A stretch of DNA of 64,000 nucleotides from JAWKWH01 sp965204295 (GCA_965204295.1 OZ241973.1:2604001-2668000), one strand, 5' to 3'. Shown: positions 1 through 8,874, numbered from the stretch's first letter. Numbers and translations are program-made. Notes: generated by a model not told the origin, from the letters alone.

Positions 1-762
1 CTTGTCGTCCCACGACCCACCCTTGACATAATGGCGCCCCTCGCGCGGGCTGTCGGAGACCCATTCGAACACTTGGCCGGCCGCATCCATGACGCCAAAC
101 GGGCTGGCGCCTTCGTCAAACCCGCCAACCGGAACCGTATCGAACGGACCGGAATCATGGCTGTTGAGAAGACTTTCGTTCCACTCGTCGCCCCAGGAGA
201 ATATGCGCCCGTCGGCACCGCGCATCGCCTTTTCCCATTCGAGCTCCGTGGCAAGCCGCCACGTCGCGCCAGTCCTTTCGGACAACCACCGCGCATAGGT
301 CGATACGTCGGCAATCGTCACCATGGTCACCGGATGATCGCCTCTGCCTTCCGGCATCTCGCCGCCATGCCACTGGAATTTGAGCGTTCGTTCGTAGGGA
401 TGAACCAGGCGGTAGGACTTCCAGGTCTCCGGATCTACCTCCGGCGCGGGATGACCAGTTTCGCCGACAAAAATCGCGTAGTCCGCGTTCGTCACCGGAT
501 TGACCATGATGTCGAACGCGGGCGTTTCGCGGGTGGCGCGCGGCAATTCGTCTTCGTACCATTTGTTTTTTCTGGTTACTGAATGGCCATAGGCCGTTTC
601 GTCGAGCGTATAGGCATATTCCCTCTCGCCGCGGTCCGACCCGCTGATGAAGGGACCCGCCGGAACGGGAACGGTTTCCGGAACCGGATTCGTGGCTTGC
701 GATCCAGTCGCCATGGCGGCCATGAGGCACAGGACAAGGGCCGTTCGCGCTACCGGTTTCAT
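1..762 (-). CDS. Formylglycine-generating-enzyme-like (SUMF1/FGE-sulfatase) secreted protein, 3' end cut by window edge
   Basis: The minus-strand frame is open from ATG at 762 to base 1 (254 codons, no stop). Residues 1 to about 25 form a signal peptide (Lys/Arg start, Leu/Ala core, ending near GSQA), so export is predicted. The rest reads as an FGE-sulfatase fold: NPVTNADYAIF near 85-95, RLATELEWEKAMRG near 170-183, SPFGVMDAAGQVFEWVSD near 223-240 and KGGSWDDK at the edge. The family includes enzymes that oxidise a sulfatase Cys to formylglycine, but most bacterial members with this domain have other or unknown roles, and the catalytic cysteines would lie beyond the window. It is divergent from the VWA-like pseudogene at 859. 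Specific function is not assignable. Confidence 0.85.
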   Translation of the reverse strand, partial: MKPVARTALVLCLMAAMATGSQATNPVPETVPVPAGPFISGSDRGEREYAYTLDETAYGHSVTRKNKWYEDELPRATRETPAFDIMVNPVTNADYAIFVGETGHPAPEVDPETWKSYRLVHPYERTLKFQWHGGEMPEGRGDHPVTMVTIADVSTYARWLSERTGATWRLATELEWEKAMRGADGRIFSWGDEWNESLLNSHDSGPFDTVPVGGFDEGASPFGVMDAAGQVFEWVSDSPREGRHYVKGGSWDDK

Positions 763-858
763 GGCCGCCAGATGTAGGGCAGTCATCGCGCCGGGCTGAA
801 TCAATTTCGCGTGTGCCGCGGGCTGACAATGATATCGGAACCGCCTAGGCTGCCGCCG

Positions 859-1894
859 ATGTTCATTCCGCTCTTCCTCGAACTGAAAGCCGCGCGCATC
901 CCCGTTTCGCTGCGGGAGTATCTGACTGTGCTGAAAGGTATGGAAGTCGATCTCGTCACCTATGACATCGAAGGGTTCTACTTCCTCGCCCGTTCGGCCA
1001 TGGTGAAGGATGAGCGCCATATCGACCGGTTCGAAAAGCTGATGGAAATGCTCGAAAAGCGCCTGCAAGAACAGAAGGGCCGGCATCAGGGCGGTTCCAA
1101 ATGGACCGGCACTGCGGCAACCTCACCTTTCGGCGCTTACGGCTACAATCCGGAATGTGTCCGCATCGGTCAACACGAATCGCGCCACCGTCGCGCGGTC
1201 AAGGTCTTGGACAGGCGGGAGTTCAGAAACTTCGACGATTCGGTGGAATTTGGCACACGCAACATCAAGGTGGCGCTGAAACGGCTGCGCCGATAGGTGC
1301 GTGAAGGAGCAGATGAAGAACTTGATCTCGGCGGCACGATCAAATCCACGGCGGAGCATGGCTATTTTGACGTCCGCACCCGGCCCCGAGCGGCGCAACG
1401 CCGTCAAAATATTGATATTTTTCGATGTCGGCGGGTCGATGGACGACCACGTTCGCACCGTCGAGGAATTGTTTTCGGCGGCGCGTGCGGAATTCCGCCA
1501 GCTTGAGTATTTTTACTTCCACAACTGTTTGTACGAGCGGGTCTGGAAGGACAATCGGCGCCGGCATTCGCAAGCCATCTCCACATTCGACGTGCTGCAC
1601 AAATACGGGCGCGATTACAAGGTGATTTCTGTCGGTGACGCCTCAATGAGTCCGCACGAGATCGCGTATCGGGGCGGTTCGGTAGAGCACTGGAATCCGG
1701 AACCCGGCATTCTGTGGCTGCAACGCGCGCTTGATCAGTGGCCAAATGCGATCTGGATCAATCCCGCACGAAAGCGGCATTGGAACTACACCCACTTGAT
1801 CGGTATAATTCGCGACATGTTTTCCGGGCGCATGTATCAGCTGACGCTGAAGGGGCCTGAAGCGGCGACCGGGGAATTGAGCCGGACACACTGA
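859..1894 (+). pseudogene. VWA-domain CoxE-like protein, broken by deletion, amber codon and frameshift
   Basis: This is a VWA/CoxE-like protein usually found beside a MoxR AAA+ ATPase. Similarity starts at ATG 859 (MFIPLFLELKAA) and runs in one frame to TAG at 1294-1296, which sits between RLRR and VREGADEELDL where the family has Trp. The same frame continues to 1386, where CCCC at 1384-1387 has one extra C. The frame then shifts to ERRNAV and reads through the VWA core (FFDVGGSMDD) to 1894. After HIDRF the text jumps straight to EKLMEMLEKRL, so about 50 residues usual for the family appear to be deleted. No MoxR gene is visible here. Three independent lesions argue for a real pseudogene rather than one sequencing error. 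Confidence 0.85.
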
Positions 1895-2031
1895 CCGGCG
1901 GCCTGCCGGCCCGGCCCGGACTTTCAGAAATGATCGCGTTTCGCCGGCGTACCGGCAAGCGGACCGGACTTGCGCGCCTTGTCGACGAGGCCGCCTTGTC
2001 CGAACGGATAATTGAAGAATCGCGCGCGGAC
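1895..2031. other. Intergenic, possible gene remnant
   Basis: Convergent space between the VWA pseudogene and gapR. On the minus strand a short open stretch reads FNYPFGQGGLVDKARKS and ends in a stop near 1928. It looks protein-like but has no start, and I do not recognise it. It may be the tail of a lost gene. Confidence 0.25.
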
Positions 2032-2295
2032 TCAGGTCATTCCCAATGCATTCTTGTAGAGGTCAATCATTGCCTCTTCCTCCTGACGCTCCGCCTGATC
2101 TTTCTTTCGAAGGCCGACGATCGTTCGCACCGCTCTGGTGTCGAAGCCGGCACCCTTCATCTCGGCGTAGACTTCCCTGATGTCATCGGCAATCGTTCTT
2201 TTTTCCTCCTCCAACCGCTCAATGCGCTCGATAAAGGCGCGAAGCTGGCCGGCGGCCATTGTCCGTGAGGTTTCATCGGTGATGTCATCGGCCAC
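2032..2295 (-). CDS. gapR: GapR family nucleoid-associated protein (DUF2312)
   Basis: An 87-residue, highly charged, coiled-coil-rich protein matching the DUF2312/GapR family over its whole length: AAGQLRAFIERIERLEEEK near 14-32, then DIREVYAEMKGAGFD and VRTIVGLRKKDQAER. In Caulobacter GapR binds overtwisted, AT-rich DNA and is needed for normal replication and chromosome organisation; the role here is inferred by family. It is the last gene of a minus-strand run after DUF1244 (91-bp gap). The length is normal and no lesion is seen. Confidence 0.93.
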   Translation of the reverse strand: MADDITDETSRTMAAGQLRAFIERIERLEEEKRTIADDIREVYAEMKGAGFDTRAVRTIVGLRKKDQAERQEEEAMIDLYKNALGMT

Positions 2296-2386
2296 GTTTC
2301 AGTCTCCGGGAATTGTCAGCAGCGGAATCGCGACCGTTGTCGGCGGTCTGGTTGCAGCAACCGGACGGCGGAGTCAAGAGGCGCGC

Positions 2387-2695
2387 TCAATGCCGGTGTG
2401 GATGGTTCTTCTTGACGGCTTCCCGTTGCTCCGGCGTCGCTTCCGTCTGATATTTGTCCCGCCATTGCGCATAGGGCATGCCGTAGACGATTTCGCGGGC
2501 CTCGTCCTTCGACAGTCCGACACCCGCCGTCCCGGCTGCTTCGCGGTACCAGTCGGACAGGCAGTTGCGGCAAAATCCGCCGAGATTCATCAGGTCGATG
2601 TTCTGAACATCGGTGCGTTTACGAAGATGTTTCACGAGCGTCCTGAATGCCGCCGCTTCAAAGTCGCGCCTTTGCTCCTCGCTCATTTCCGTCAT
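2387..2695 (-). CDS. DUF1244 family protein
   Basis: A 102-residue protein matching DUF1244, a small conserved proteobacterial family of unknown function. It is recognised by the order EAAAFRTLVKHL, LMNLGGFCRNCLSDWY (two cysteines three apart), VYGMPYAQWRDKYQ and a His-rich end. The start at 2695 has GGTGAG a few bases upstream; ATG at 2686 is an alternative. It lies 21 bp downstream of the N-formylglutamate amidohydrolase gene, so the two probably share a transcript. It is predicted to be cytoplasmic, and the cysteine pair could bind metal (inference). Confidence 0.88.
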   Translation of the reverse strand: MTEMSEEQRRDFEAAAFRTLVKHLRKRTDVQNIDLMNLGGFCRNCLSDWYREAAGTAGVGLSKDEAREIVYGMPYAQWRDKYQTEATPEQREAVKKNHPHRH

Positions 2696-2716
2696 TCTCT
2701 CACCCCCTGCAACCGC

Positions 2717-3499
2717 TCAATCGTGTGTGCGGGAACCGAATTTCCGCCGCTGATGGATATCGGGGCGGCGATTGATATCGTCAAGTGCGCTTGAAAGTCT
2801 GTTCGCCCATTCGATCCGGCCCGCTTCAAACGCGATCAGATCCTGGCGAATTTCGACCAGAACATGGGGATATCCGTTCATCGTCGCATGCCGATACATC
2901 GTATCGCCTTTCAGTGCGCCATCATACGGCTCGTTGTCTCCGACCTCAAGACCGTCATTTGCCAGAGCGTCGTACAGCAGGCGCATCGCGCGATCGTCCG
3001 TGTCCCACAGAAGCGACACCTGCCATGGCCGGTCAAATCCCCGCATGCGCGGGGTAAAGGAATGAATCGCTATTACAAGCGGCGGCATTCCGCTGTCGTT
3101 GGCCGTTTTTTCCACGGCATTCGCCACGGCGCGATGATAGGGCCTGTACCACTTCTCCAAACGGAATTCGCGCTCTTGCGGAGCAAGCGGATAATTGCCG
3201 GAAATGATCGCGCCATCGTAAAGCTGGCGTATCAGCGTCGGATCGTCCTCGCCGCGATTTGGGTCGATCAGCAGGCGTGAGAAACCGCAAAGCGCCGCCG
3301 GAACGCCGAGACGTTCCGCAATCATTCGCGTTACCGGCTCGACGCCGATGTCGTAGGCAATATGCCGTTCGAATTCGCGCGGGTCGAGACCGAGCGTTCC
3401 ATACGGCTCCGGCAGGTCGTTGTGCGCGTGATCGGCAAGCAGGATCAGTCCGCCGGAATAATCACCTTCTATGATGATGCAGGGCTGAGGATCTGGCAT
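2717..3499 (-). CDS. N-formylglutamate amidohydrolase
   Basis: Cytoplasmic enzyme of the family that hydrolyses N-formyl-L-glutamate to formate and glutamate, the last step of one histidine-degradation route; many members may act on other N-formyl compounds. Recognisable segments are IIIEGDYSGGLILLADHAHND near the start, YGTLGL, ERHIAYDIGV, IDPNR, IAIHSFTPRM and LVEIRQDLI near the end. About 260 residues, normal for the family. ATG at 3499 was chosen because similarity begins a few residues later; the longer open frame upstream is not protein-like. No other histidine-utilisation genes lie nearby, so the substrate is uncertain. Confidence 0.87.
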   Translation of the reverse strand: MPDPQPCIIIEGDYSGGLILLADHAHNDLPEPYGTLGLDPREFERHIAYDIGVEPVTRMIAERLGVPAALCGFSRLLIDPNRGEDDPTLIRQLYDGAIISGNYPLAPQEREFRLEKWYRPYHRAVANAVEKTANDSGMPPLVIAIHSFTPRMRGFDRPWQVSLLWDTDDRAMRLLYDALANDGLEVGDNEPYDGALKGDTMYRHATMNGYPHVLVEIRQDLIAFEAGRIEWANRLSSALDDINRRPDIHQRRKFGSRTHD

Positions 3500-3716
3500 C
3501 TGACGATCAGGATGCAAGGGATAAGGAGTTCCGGCTATTCTTTCATGGTCGCGCCCCGTGTGCAACGGATTTCGACAGGCATGCGCCGCGCGCCGTTGCT
3601 CCGCCCTATCCGTATGCGGTTGAATCGATCGGGCGCAAACCGTATCCCGCGTTGACATGCGCACGGACATTTCCGAAAAGGATTCGGTGCGATGCGGTTT
3701 TCTCAAAGGGCGGAAC

Positions 3717-4193
3717 ATGAACGAGGCCCGGCAGTTGAGTGCGATGTCAGGCGTGTGCATGGTTCTTGCGGGATTGTTCCCGGCGACCGCGGCGGCGGAT
3801 TTCCGAGTTTGCAATGCAACGCAAAACCTGGCCGGTGTCGCGATCGGTTACCGCGCGAAAGCCGGATGGATAACCGAAGGCTGGTGGCATATCGACGGAT
3901 CGACCTGCAAAACACTGATCGAAGGGCGGCTATCGTCACGCTACTATTACATTTATGCGGAAAATGCAGAGCGCGGCGACCGGTGGGAAGGGCCGATCAA
4001 CATGTGCGTGGCCGAAAAGGAGTTCAAGATTGCCGGCACGAAGAATTGTTTCGCGCGAGGATATCAGCGTACCGGATTTCAGGAGCACGATACGGGTGAG
4101 CAACGAAACTGGATGGTGCAACTCACCGACGAACCCGCGCGCGACGACACGGCGGCAATCGCCGACCCCGGCCCGGATGGCGAAACCCGATGA
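3717..4193 (+). CDS. DUF1036 family secreted protein
   Basis: A 158-residue protein with an N-terminal signal peptide (MNEARQLSAMSG followed by a hydrophobic run ending ATAAA), then the DUF1036 domain: FRVCNATQNLAGVAIGY, WWHIDGSTCKTL, YYYIYAENA and CVAEKEFKI. Four conserved Cys suggest disulfides in the periplasm. The start at 3717 is preceded by AAGGGCGG. Its stop overlaps the pyk start in ATGA at 4190-4193, so the two genes are translationally coupled; I recall this pair as common in rhizobia. Function is unknown. Confidence 0.87.
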   Translation: MNEARQLSAMSGVCMVLAGLFPATAAADFRVCNATQNLAGVAIGYRAKAGWITEGWWHIDGSTCKTLIEGRLSSRYYYIYAENAERGDRWEGPINMCVAEKEFKIAGTKNCFARGYQRTGFQEHDTGEQRNWMVQLTDEPARDDTAAIADPGPDGETR

Positions 4194-5626
4194 GGCGTAG
4201 CCGCAAGGTCAGGATAATCGCGACACTGGGTCCGGCTTCCTCGACAGAAGACCGGATCGGATCGCTGTTCGAGGCGGGTGCGGACGTCTTCCGCATCAAT
4301 ATGAGCCATGCCTCCCACGACCTGATGCGGACGCTTGTCGGGCGCATCAGGTCGGTCGAGCGCCGGGTTGGTCGTCCTATCGGTATTCTCGGCGATCTTC
4401 AGGGCCCCAAATTGCGGGTTGGCGCGTTTGCGGACAATGCGGTCGCCCTAGAGCCCGGCGACAGAATCACGTTCGACGACAGAGATGCGCCCGGCGATGC
4501 ATCGAGAGTATTCCTGCCTCATACCGAAATTCTGAAATCCGTGGAACCCGGCCATCGGCTTTTGATCGATGACGGCAAGCTCCATTTGCTGGCGGAACGG
4601 GTCGACGGGAAGTCCATTCGGTGCCGGGTGATATCCGGGACCGGAATCTCCGACCGTAAAGGCGTCAGTCTGCCGGACACCGATCTTCCCGTCGGCGCGC
4701 TTACCGACAAGGATCGGGATGACCTTCGGGCAATCCTGAAATCCGATGTCGACTGGGTCGCGCTCTCCTTCATCCAGCGGCCCGAAGATCTCGCCGAAGT
4801 GCGCGGGATCGCGCGTGGCAAGGTGGCCATTCTGTCGAAAATCGAAAAACCGCAGGCCGTATCGCGGCTTTACGAAATCATCGAACAGTCCGATGCGCTC
4901 ATGGTTGCCCGCGGCGATCTTGGCGTCGAGATGCCGCTCGAATCCGTACCCGGCACGCAGAAACAGATCGTGCGCGCCTGCCGGCGAGCGGGAAAACCGG
5001 TGGTCGTCGCCACCCAGATGCTCGAATCGATGATCTCGGCGCCGGTTCCGACCCGCGCGGAAGTTTCCGACGTGGCGACAGCGGTGTTCGAAGGCGCGGA
5101 TGCGGTCATGCTGTCCGCGGAATCCGCCGCCGGCGATTATCCGTCCGAAGCCGTTTCGACGATGAACGCGATTGCCGAAAAGGTCGAACGCGACCCGACC
5201 TATGCCGGCATTATCGACGCACAGCGAACCGGGCCCGAAGCAACGGGCGCCGACGCCATCTCACTGGCCGCTCGCCAGATTGCCGAAACGCTGCAACTCT
5301 CCGCCATCGTCAACTATACGGCTTCGGGGACGACCGGTCTGCGCTCCGCGCGGGAGCGGCCAAGCGTACCCATCATCGCGCTTTCGCCGGTGGTCGGCAC
5401 CGCGCGCCGGCTTTCGCTCGCCTGGGGGTTGCACTGCGTGGTCACCGAAGACGCCCGCGATCAGGACGACATGGTGGACCGGGCCTGCCGGATCGCCTTT
5501 CAGGAGGAGTTCGCCTGTCCCGGCGACCGGGTGATCATCACGGCGGGCTTGCCGTTCAGAACGCCGGGCGCGACCAACATGCTGCGTATCGCCTATGTCG
5601 GGTCGGACGGCATGTCCGGGCGCTGA
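4190..5626 (+). CDS. pyk: Pyruvate kinase
   Basis: Cytoplasmic glycolytic enzyme converting phosphoenolpyruvate and ADP to pyruvate and ATP. 478 residues, the normal size. Visible motifs are IIATLGPASS (9-18), GDLQGPKLRVG, FIQRPEDL, ILSKIEKPQAV with the catalytic Lys, MVARGDLGVEMP for Mg binding, and KPVVVATQMLESM with PTRAEVSD, then the regulatory C-terminal domain with ARERPSVPIIAL and GDRVIITAGLPF. It is coupled to the DUF1036 gene upstream by a 4-bp overlap and faces the ABC exporter genes downstream. It appears intact. Confidence 0.97.
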   Translation: MRRSRKVRIIATLGPASSTEDRIGSLFEAGADVFRINMSHASHDLMRTLVGRIRSVERRVGRPIGILGDLQGPKLRVGAFADNAVALEPGDRITFDDRDAPGDASRVFLPHTEILKSVEPGHRLLIDDGKLHLLAERVDGKSIRCRVISGTGISDRKGVSLPDTDLPVGALTDKDRDDLRAILKSDVDWVALSFIQRPEDLAEVRGIARGKVAILSKIEKPQAVSRLYEIIEQSDALMVARGDLGVEMPLESVPGTQKQIVRACRRAGKPVVVATQMLESMISAPVPTRAEVSDVATAVFEGADAVMLSAESAAGDYPSEAVSTMNAIAEKVERDPTYAGIIDAQRTGPEATGADAISLAARQIAETLQLSAIVNYTASGTTGLRSARERPSVPIIALSPVVGTARRLSLAWGLHCVVTEDARDQDDMVDRACRIAFQEEFACPGDRVIITAGLPFRTPGATNMLRIAYVGSDGMSGR

Positions 5627-5670
5627 TCGCAATTCCGTCGAATTGCCTTTCGTCCGGTTCGCCTGAACGG

Positions 5671-6408
5671 TCACGCGAACCGTGCTCGCCGGTCCCGATG
5701 GTAGGCGGCCCAGGTCAGCATCATGAAGCCGGCCGTATACGCCCCGAGGATGAGTACGCTTGCCGGTGGCGTTGGCGTACCGCCCGCCGCGGCCCAAGCC
5801 ACTTCGCCCATGTGGCGCGCGGGAGTCCATGGCGAGATGATCTCGATCTGCCCGGGCAGCGCGTGCGGCGGCACCCACAGACCGCCGAGATAGGCCTGCG
5901 GCAGAAACACCAGATTGGCGATGGCGACCGCGGAGTGGCGGGAAGTCAGATAGCCCAGCGCTGTTCCCATGAACGTGGCCGGAACGCCAAGCAACAGGCA
6001 TGCGCCCAGCAAACGCATCCAGGTCGCGGGATCGACGGTCAGACCGGCAACGACATATGCCGTCGCGAAAACCATCACCACCGCCGCCGCCGAGAATGCC
6101 AGAGTCGCGCATAACCTTGCGGCCCAGAAGGGAAACGGTCCGCCGGGCAGAGTGCGGCGCCATGTCGCGAAGGCGCTTTGACGGTCTTGCGCGATGCCGA
6201 CGCCGAACTGGAAGAACGCCACCCCGAACACCGCGTAGACGGCAAAGGACGCAAGGGCGTGGACCGCTTGCGATGCTTCTCCGGCATATTGCGCGCCGAA
6301 AAAGGCATAGAGCATCGCGGGAAAGAGGATCGTCGGCACCCAAAAGCCGGGTAACCGGATCAAGATTTTGAACGTCAGCGCGAGATTGGCGCGAAACAGG
6401 GCGATCAT
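5671..6408 (-). CDS. ABC-2 type transporter permease
   Basis: A 245-residue integral inner-membrane protein with about six hydrophobic segments and the ABC-2 permease layout of drug or lipid exporters (a FQFGVGIAQDR-like loop after helix 2 and NLVFLPQAYLGGLW near helix 5). Its ATG at 6406-6408 overlaps the stop of the upstream ATPase gene by 4 bp, so the two form an exporter operon. The operon is divergent from a membrane-bound LytTR regulator at 7375, which probably controls it. Substrate unknown; bacteriocin or antibiotic efflux is typical for this arrangement (inference). Confidence 0.88.
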   Translation of the reverse strand: MIALFRANLALTFKILIRLPGFWVPTILFPAMLYAFFGAQYAGEASQAVHALASFAVYAVFGVAFFQFGVGIAQDRQSAFATWRRTLPGGPFPFWAARLCATLAFSAAAVVMVFATAYVVAGLTVDPATWMRLLGACLLLGVPATFMGTALGYLTSRHSAVAIANLVFLPQAYLGGLWVPPHALPGQIEIISPWTPARHMGEVAWAAAGGTPTPPASVLILGAYTAGFMMLTWAAYHRDRRARFA

Positions 6409-7319
6409 TGCGCGAGTTCCTCCCGCAACCGGGCGACGGTGTCTTTCAGATCCAGCGGTACGACATGAAGGTCAGCCGCATCCGGCAAATCGCGCAACAC
6501 CCGTCTGACCAGCGCGTCGCTGTCGGCGGCGACCGCATGCCAGCGCCCTCCGTGAAACGCGAAGTCCCGTGCGATCCAGTCCGGTGCGTCCGCGGCGTCA
6601 GCCGGCGCAAAGCTGACGCGGCATCGTCCAGCGCGGCGAAGGATATCGTCCAGCGTGCCCTCGAGGATCCGCCGGCCGCGATCGATCATCACGATCCGGT
6701 CGCAAACCTGTTCGATCTCGTCCCAGTGATGGGAGGTCAGCAGCAGACTGCCGCCGGCATCGGCATAGGCCCGCGCGTAGGTCCGGAACATGTCCTGTCC
6801 GCCCGTATCCAGTCCGGAGGTCGGCTCATCCAGAAAGACCAGCGCCGGGTTGCCCGCAAAGGCGAGCGCCAGCGCCACGCGCCGTTTCTCGCCGCCGGAA
6901 AAGCCGTCCATTCGGCGTTCAATGATCTTTCCAAGTCCGAACGCCTCGATCAGTTCGCCGTTTGGTTTTGGATTGGCGAAATGCGCCGCCGCATAGCGCA
7001 GCACCTCGCGCGGGCTGACCTGTTCGGGAAAATCGGCGTTTTGCGGCGTGATCCCGATATGGAGCGCGGCTGCCCGTGTGCCGGCGGTTCGACCGAATAT
7101 CCGCGCACTGCCGCTGTCCGGCGCGCGTTGTCCGTGCAGCAGCGTCAAGGCGGTCGATTTGCCGGCCCCGTTGGTTCCGATCAGCCCGAGCGCTTCGCCC
7201 GGCCGCACCGTCAGCGAAAAATCGGCCAGCGCCTGTACGCCGCCGAAGCGTTTGCTCAGACCTTTCGCTTCGATCGCCGGCGCGGAGCCGTATGGTTTTG
7301 TGAACGTCGTTGCGCGCAT
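6405..7319 (-). CDS. ABC transporter ATP-binding protein
   Basis: 304-residue nucleotide-binding subunit of the exporter. Walker A GTNGAGKST is at 48-56; the signature FSGGEKRRVALALAF is followed by Walker B LVFLDEPTSGLD and the switch His in LLLTSHHWDEIEQ. The C-terminal 70 residues carry an extension typical of ABC-2 exporter ATPases. ATG 7319 was chosen over the longer frame because similarity starts near PAIEAKGLSKRFGG and the upstream part overlaps the divergent promoter. It is co-transcribed with the permease at 5671 (4-bp overlap) and lies 55 bp from the divergent LytTR gene. Confidence 0.9.
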   Translation of the reverse strand: MRATTFTKPYGSAPAIEAKGLSKRFGGVQALADFSLTVRPGEALGLIGTNGAGKSTALTLLHGQRAPDSGSARIFGRTAGTRAAALHIGITPQNADFPEQVSPREVLRYAAAHFANPKPNGELIEAFGLGKIIERRMDGFSGGEKRRVALALAFAGNPALVFLDEPTSGLDTGGQDMFRTYARAYADAGGSLLLTSHHWDEIEQVCDRIVMIDRGRRILEGTLDDILRRAGRCRVSFAPADAADAPDWIARDFAFHGGRWHAVAADSDALVRRVLRDLPDAADLHVVPLDLKDTVARLREELAQ

Positions 7320-7374
7320 GAACGGCCTGCCGGGATGGTTGCGAAAAAGCCCGGACCGGGTAAAATTCAGACTC

Positions 7375-8202
7375 ATGGCCGACGGCAACCGCAAACGCGC
7401 AAACGTCATCGAAAGGTTCGTCAACGATCAGATCGTGTCGTTGACGCTTCGCGAAATGAGGTCGCGCACCCTCAATCCGCGCTTCTCGGTCGCGCTTGGC
7501 GGCGTCATCGTTGTGCTGAGCATCGCTGGTCCGTTCGACACGTTCGGTGCGCTGTCGCTGCCCGAGCGCTTTTTCTATTGGTCGGCGGTTGCGATCGGCA
7601 GTTATGGCGTCGGCTTTTTCATTTCGATGCTCACGACGTTGCGGGCAGAACAATGCGGGATGCCGTCGTTCCTTGCGCCGTTTTTGGGCGGAGTGATCGC
7701 GGGTGTGCCGGTCGCCGCGTTGAACGCCGCGATAATCGGAGCCGTATTCGGTTCCGGAACGCCGGGCTTCTGGTTTCTCCTGCCTTACGTGACGGCCATT
7801 TCGGTCGTTATCTCGGTTCTTTCCGGTTTTCTCGCCCATGGTGGCGCGGACGAAGCCGCCGCTGGGAAACAGCCCGCCGATCTTTCGGGTTCCGTCCTGC
7901 TGGAAAATCTGCCGCCCCGTCTGGGACGCGACATCGTGCATCTTCGGGCGCAGGATCACTATGTCGAGGTTACGACGCCAAGGGGCAGCGCGCTTGTCCT
8001 GATGCGAATCGGCGACGTCGAGCGGGACCCTGCCGGTGTCGATGGCGTACGCACGCACAGATCGTGGTGGGTCAGCGGGAAACACGCGGTACGGTTGCGG
8101 AGGGGCGACGGCAAATTGCGCGTCGTCACCAGCCTCGGAACGGAAGTGCCCGTGGGTCGCGCCTATCGCGACAGGGTTCTGCGTTTCCTTGAGGGCGGGT
8201 AG
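7375..8202 (+). CDS. Membrane-bound LytTR-domain transcriptional regulator
   Basis: A 275-residue protein with a short cytoplasmic N-terminus, four hydrophobic segments (roughly 38-58, 68-90, 100-125 and 133-155) and a C-terminal LytTR DNA-binding domain (about 175-272: IVHLRAQDHYVEV, VRTHRSWWVSGKHAV). There is no receiver domain, so it may sense signals through its membrane part, like the membrane LytTR regulators that sit beside ABC exporters. It is divergent from the exporter ATPase with 55 bp between starts, so it probably controls both promoters (inference). ATG 7375 is used; the upstream open frame overlaps the ATPase and is not protein-like. Confidence 0.87.
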   Translation: MADGNRKRANVIERFVNDQIVSLTLREMRSRTLNPRFSVALGGVIVVLSIAGPFDTFGALSLPERFFYWSAVAIGSYGVGFFISMLTTLRAEQCGMPSFLAPFLGGVIAGVPVAALNAAIIGAVFGSGTPGFWFLLPYVTAISVVISVLSGFLAHGGADEAAAGKQPADLSGSVLLENLPPRLGRDIVHLRAQDHYVEVTTPRGSALVLMRIGDVERDPAGVDGVRTHRSWWVSGKHAVRLRRGDGKLRVVTSLGTEVPVGRAYRDRVLRFLEGG

Positions 8203-8233
8203 CGCCATCTTCGCGACCGGTGCCATGAGGCAG

Positions 8234-8253
8234 TCTGCCGGATCGCGTTCCGG
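8234..8253. terminator. Hairpin between convergent genes, possible terminator
   Basis: A perfect 7-bp stem (TGCCGGA / TCCGGCA, 6-base loop) lies between the LytTR and TPR genes, which converge here. No T-tract follows on either strand, so intrinsic termination is only a possibility. Confidence 0.3.
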
Positions 8254-8277
8254 CACCCCGACCGGCATGAAGAACCG

Positions 8278-8874
8278 TCAGATATCGTCGCCGGCAAGTT
8301 CGTCCGAGAGTTCAGCGACTTCCGCCTGGGCGTTGCGCATCATCGGATATATCTCCAGCGCCTGTGCGAACGCCTTGAACGCCTGCTCCTTGCGACCGGA
8401 TTTCTTCAAAATCATGCCCCAGCCGGAGAGAGCGCCGAAGTGCCGGGGCTCCAGCGCGAGCGCGCGCCTGATGTCCGAAACCGACTTGGAATAGTCGTTC
8501 ATCATGAAATGCAATGTCGCGCGGCGGTTCCATCCCTCGGCGAATTCGGGCTGCAATGTCACGATCTGATCGAGGAAATCGAGAGCGACGTGGTATTTCC
8601 CCGCTCTGACCGCCTCCTGTGACCAGGTCATCATCAGGTCGATTGACGCACTGCCCGATTTAAACCATTCGGCCCAGATCTTTTGGGCTATTTGCTCGGC
8701 TGCCTTTTCGTTGCGCTCGCGTTTGAGGTCGAAAAAGAGCTGATTGAGGATCGACCCTTCGGTGGTCTCATCCGCCAGCGGATCGGAAATGGAGGATTGC
8801 GCAAAAAGCGGTCCGGCGACCGGCATGGCGGCCATGGCGGCCATGGCGGCCAGAAAGAGCAGAATGATCCTCAT
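8278..8874 (-). CDS. Secreted tetratricopeptide-repeat protein
   Basis: A 198-residue protein with a signal peptide whose core is encoded by a small tandem repeat (GGCGGCCAT on the plus strand, 8823-8852), giving AMAAMAAM. The mature part has TPR-like helices: YHVALDFLDQIVTLQPEFAEGWNRR, YSKSVSDIRRALALEPRHFGAL and QAFKAFAQALEIYP. Such periplasmic TPR proteins are common in rhizobia, with roles in protein-protein contacts; the partner here is unknown. ATG 8874 was chosen because the signal peptide begins there. It converges with the LytTR gene. Confidence 0.82.
   Translation of the reverse strand: MRIILLFLAAMAAMAAMPVAGPLFAQSSISDPLADETTEGSILNQLFFDLKRERNEKAAEQIAQKIWAEWFKSGSASIDLMMTWSQEAVRAGKYHVALDFLDQIVTLQPEFAEGWNRRATLHFMMNDYSKSVSDIRRALALEPRHFGALSGWGMILKKSGRKEQAFKAFAQALEIYPMMRNAQAEVAELSDELAGDDI

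Noticed and set aside
2180..2794. 204-residue plus-strand frame over gapR and DUF1244
   Set aside because: It is antisense to two conserved genes and has no similarity of its own.
6408..8192. 594-residue plus-strand open frame over the ABC exporter and LytTR genes
   Set aside because: It is opposite the ABC ATPase, whose Walker motifs are intact, and overlaps the LytTR gene. It is a high-GC shadow frame.
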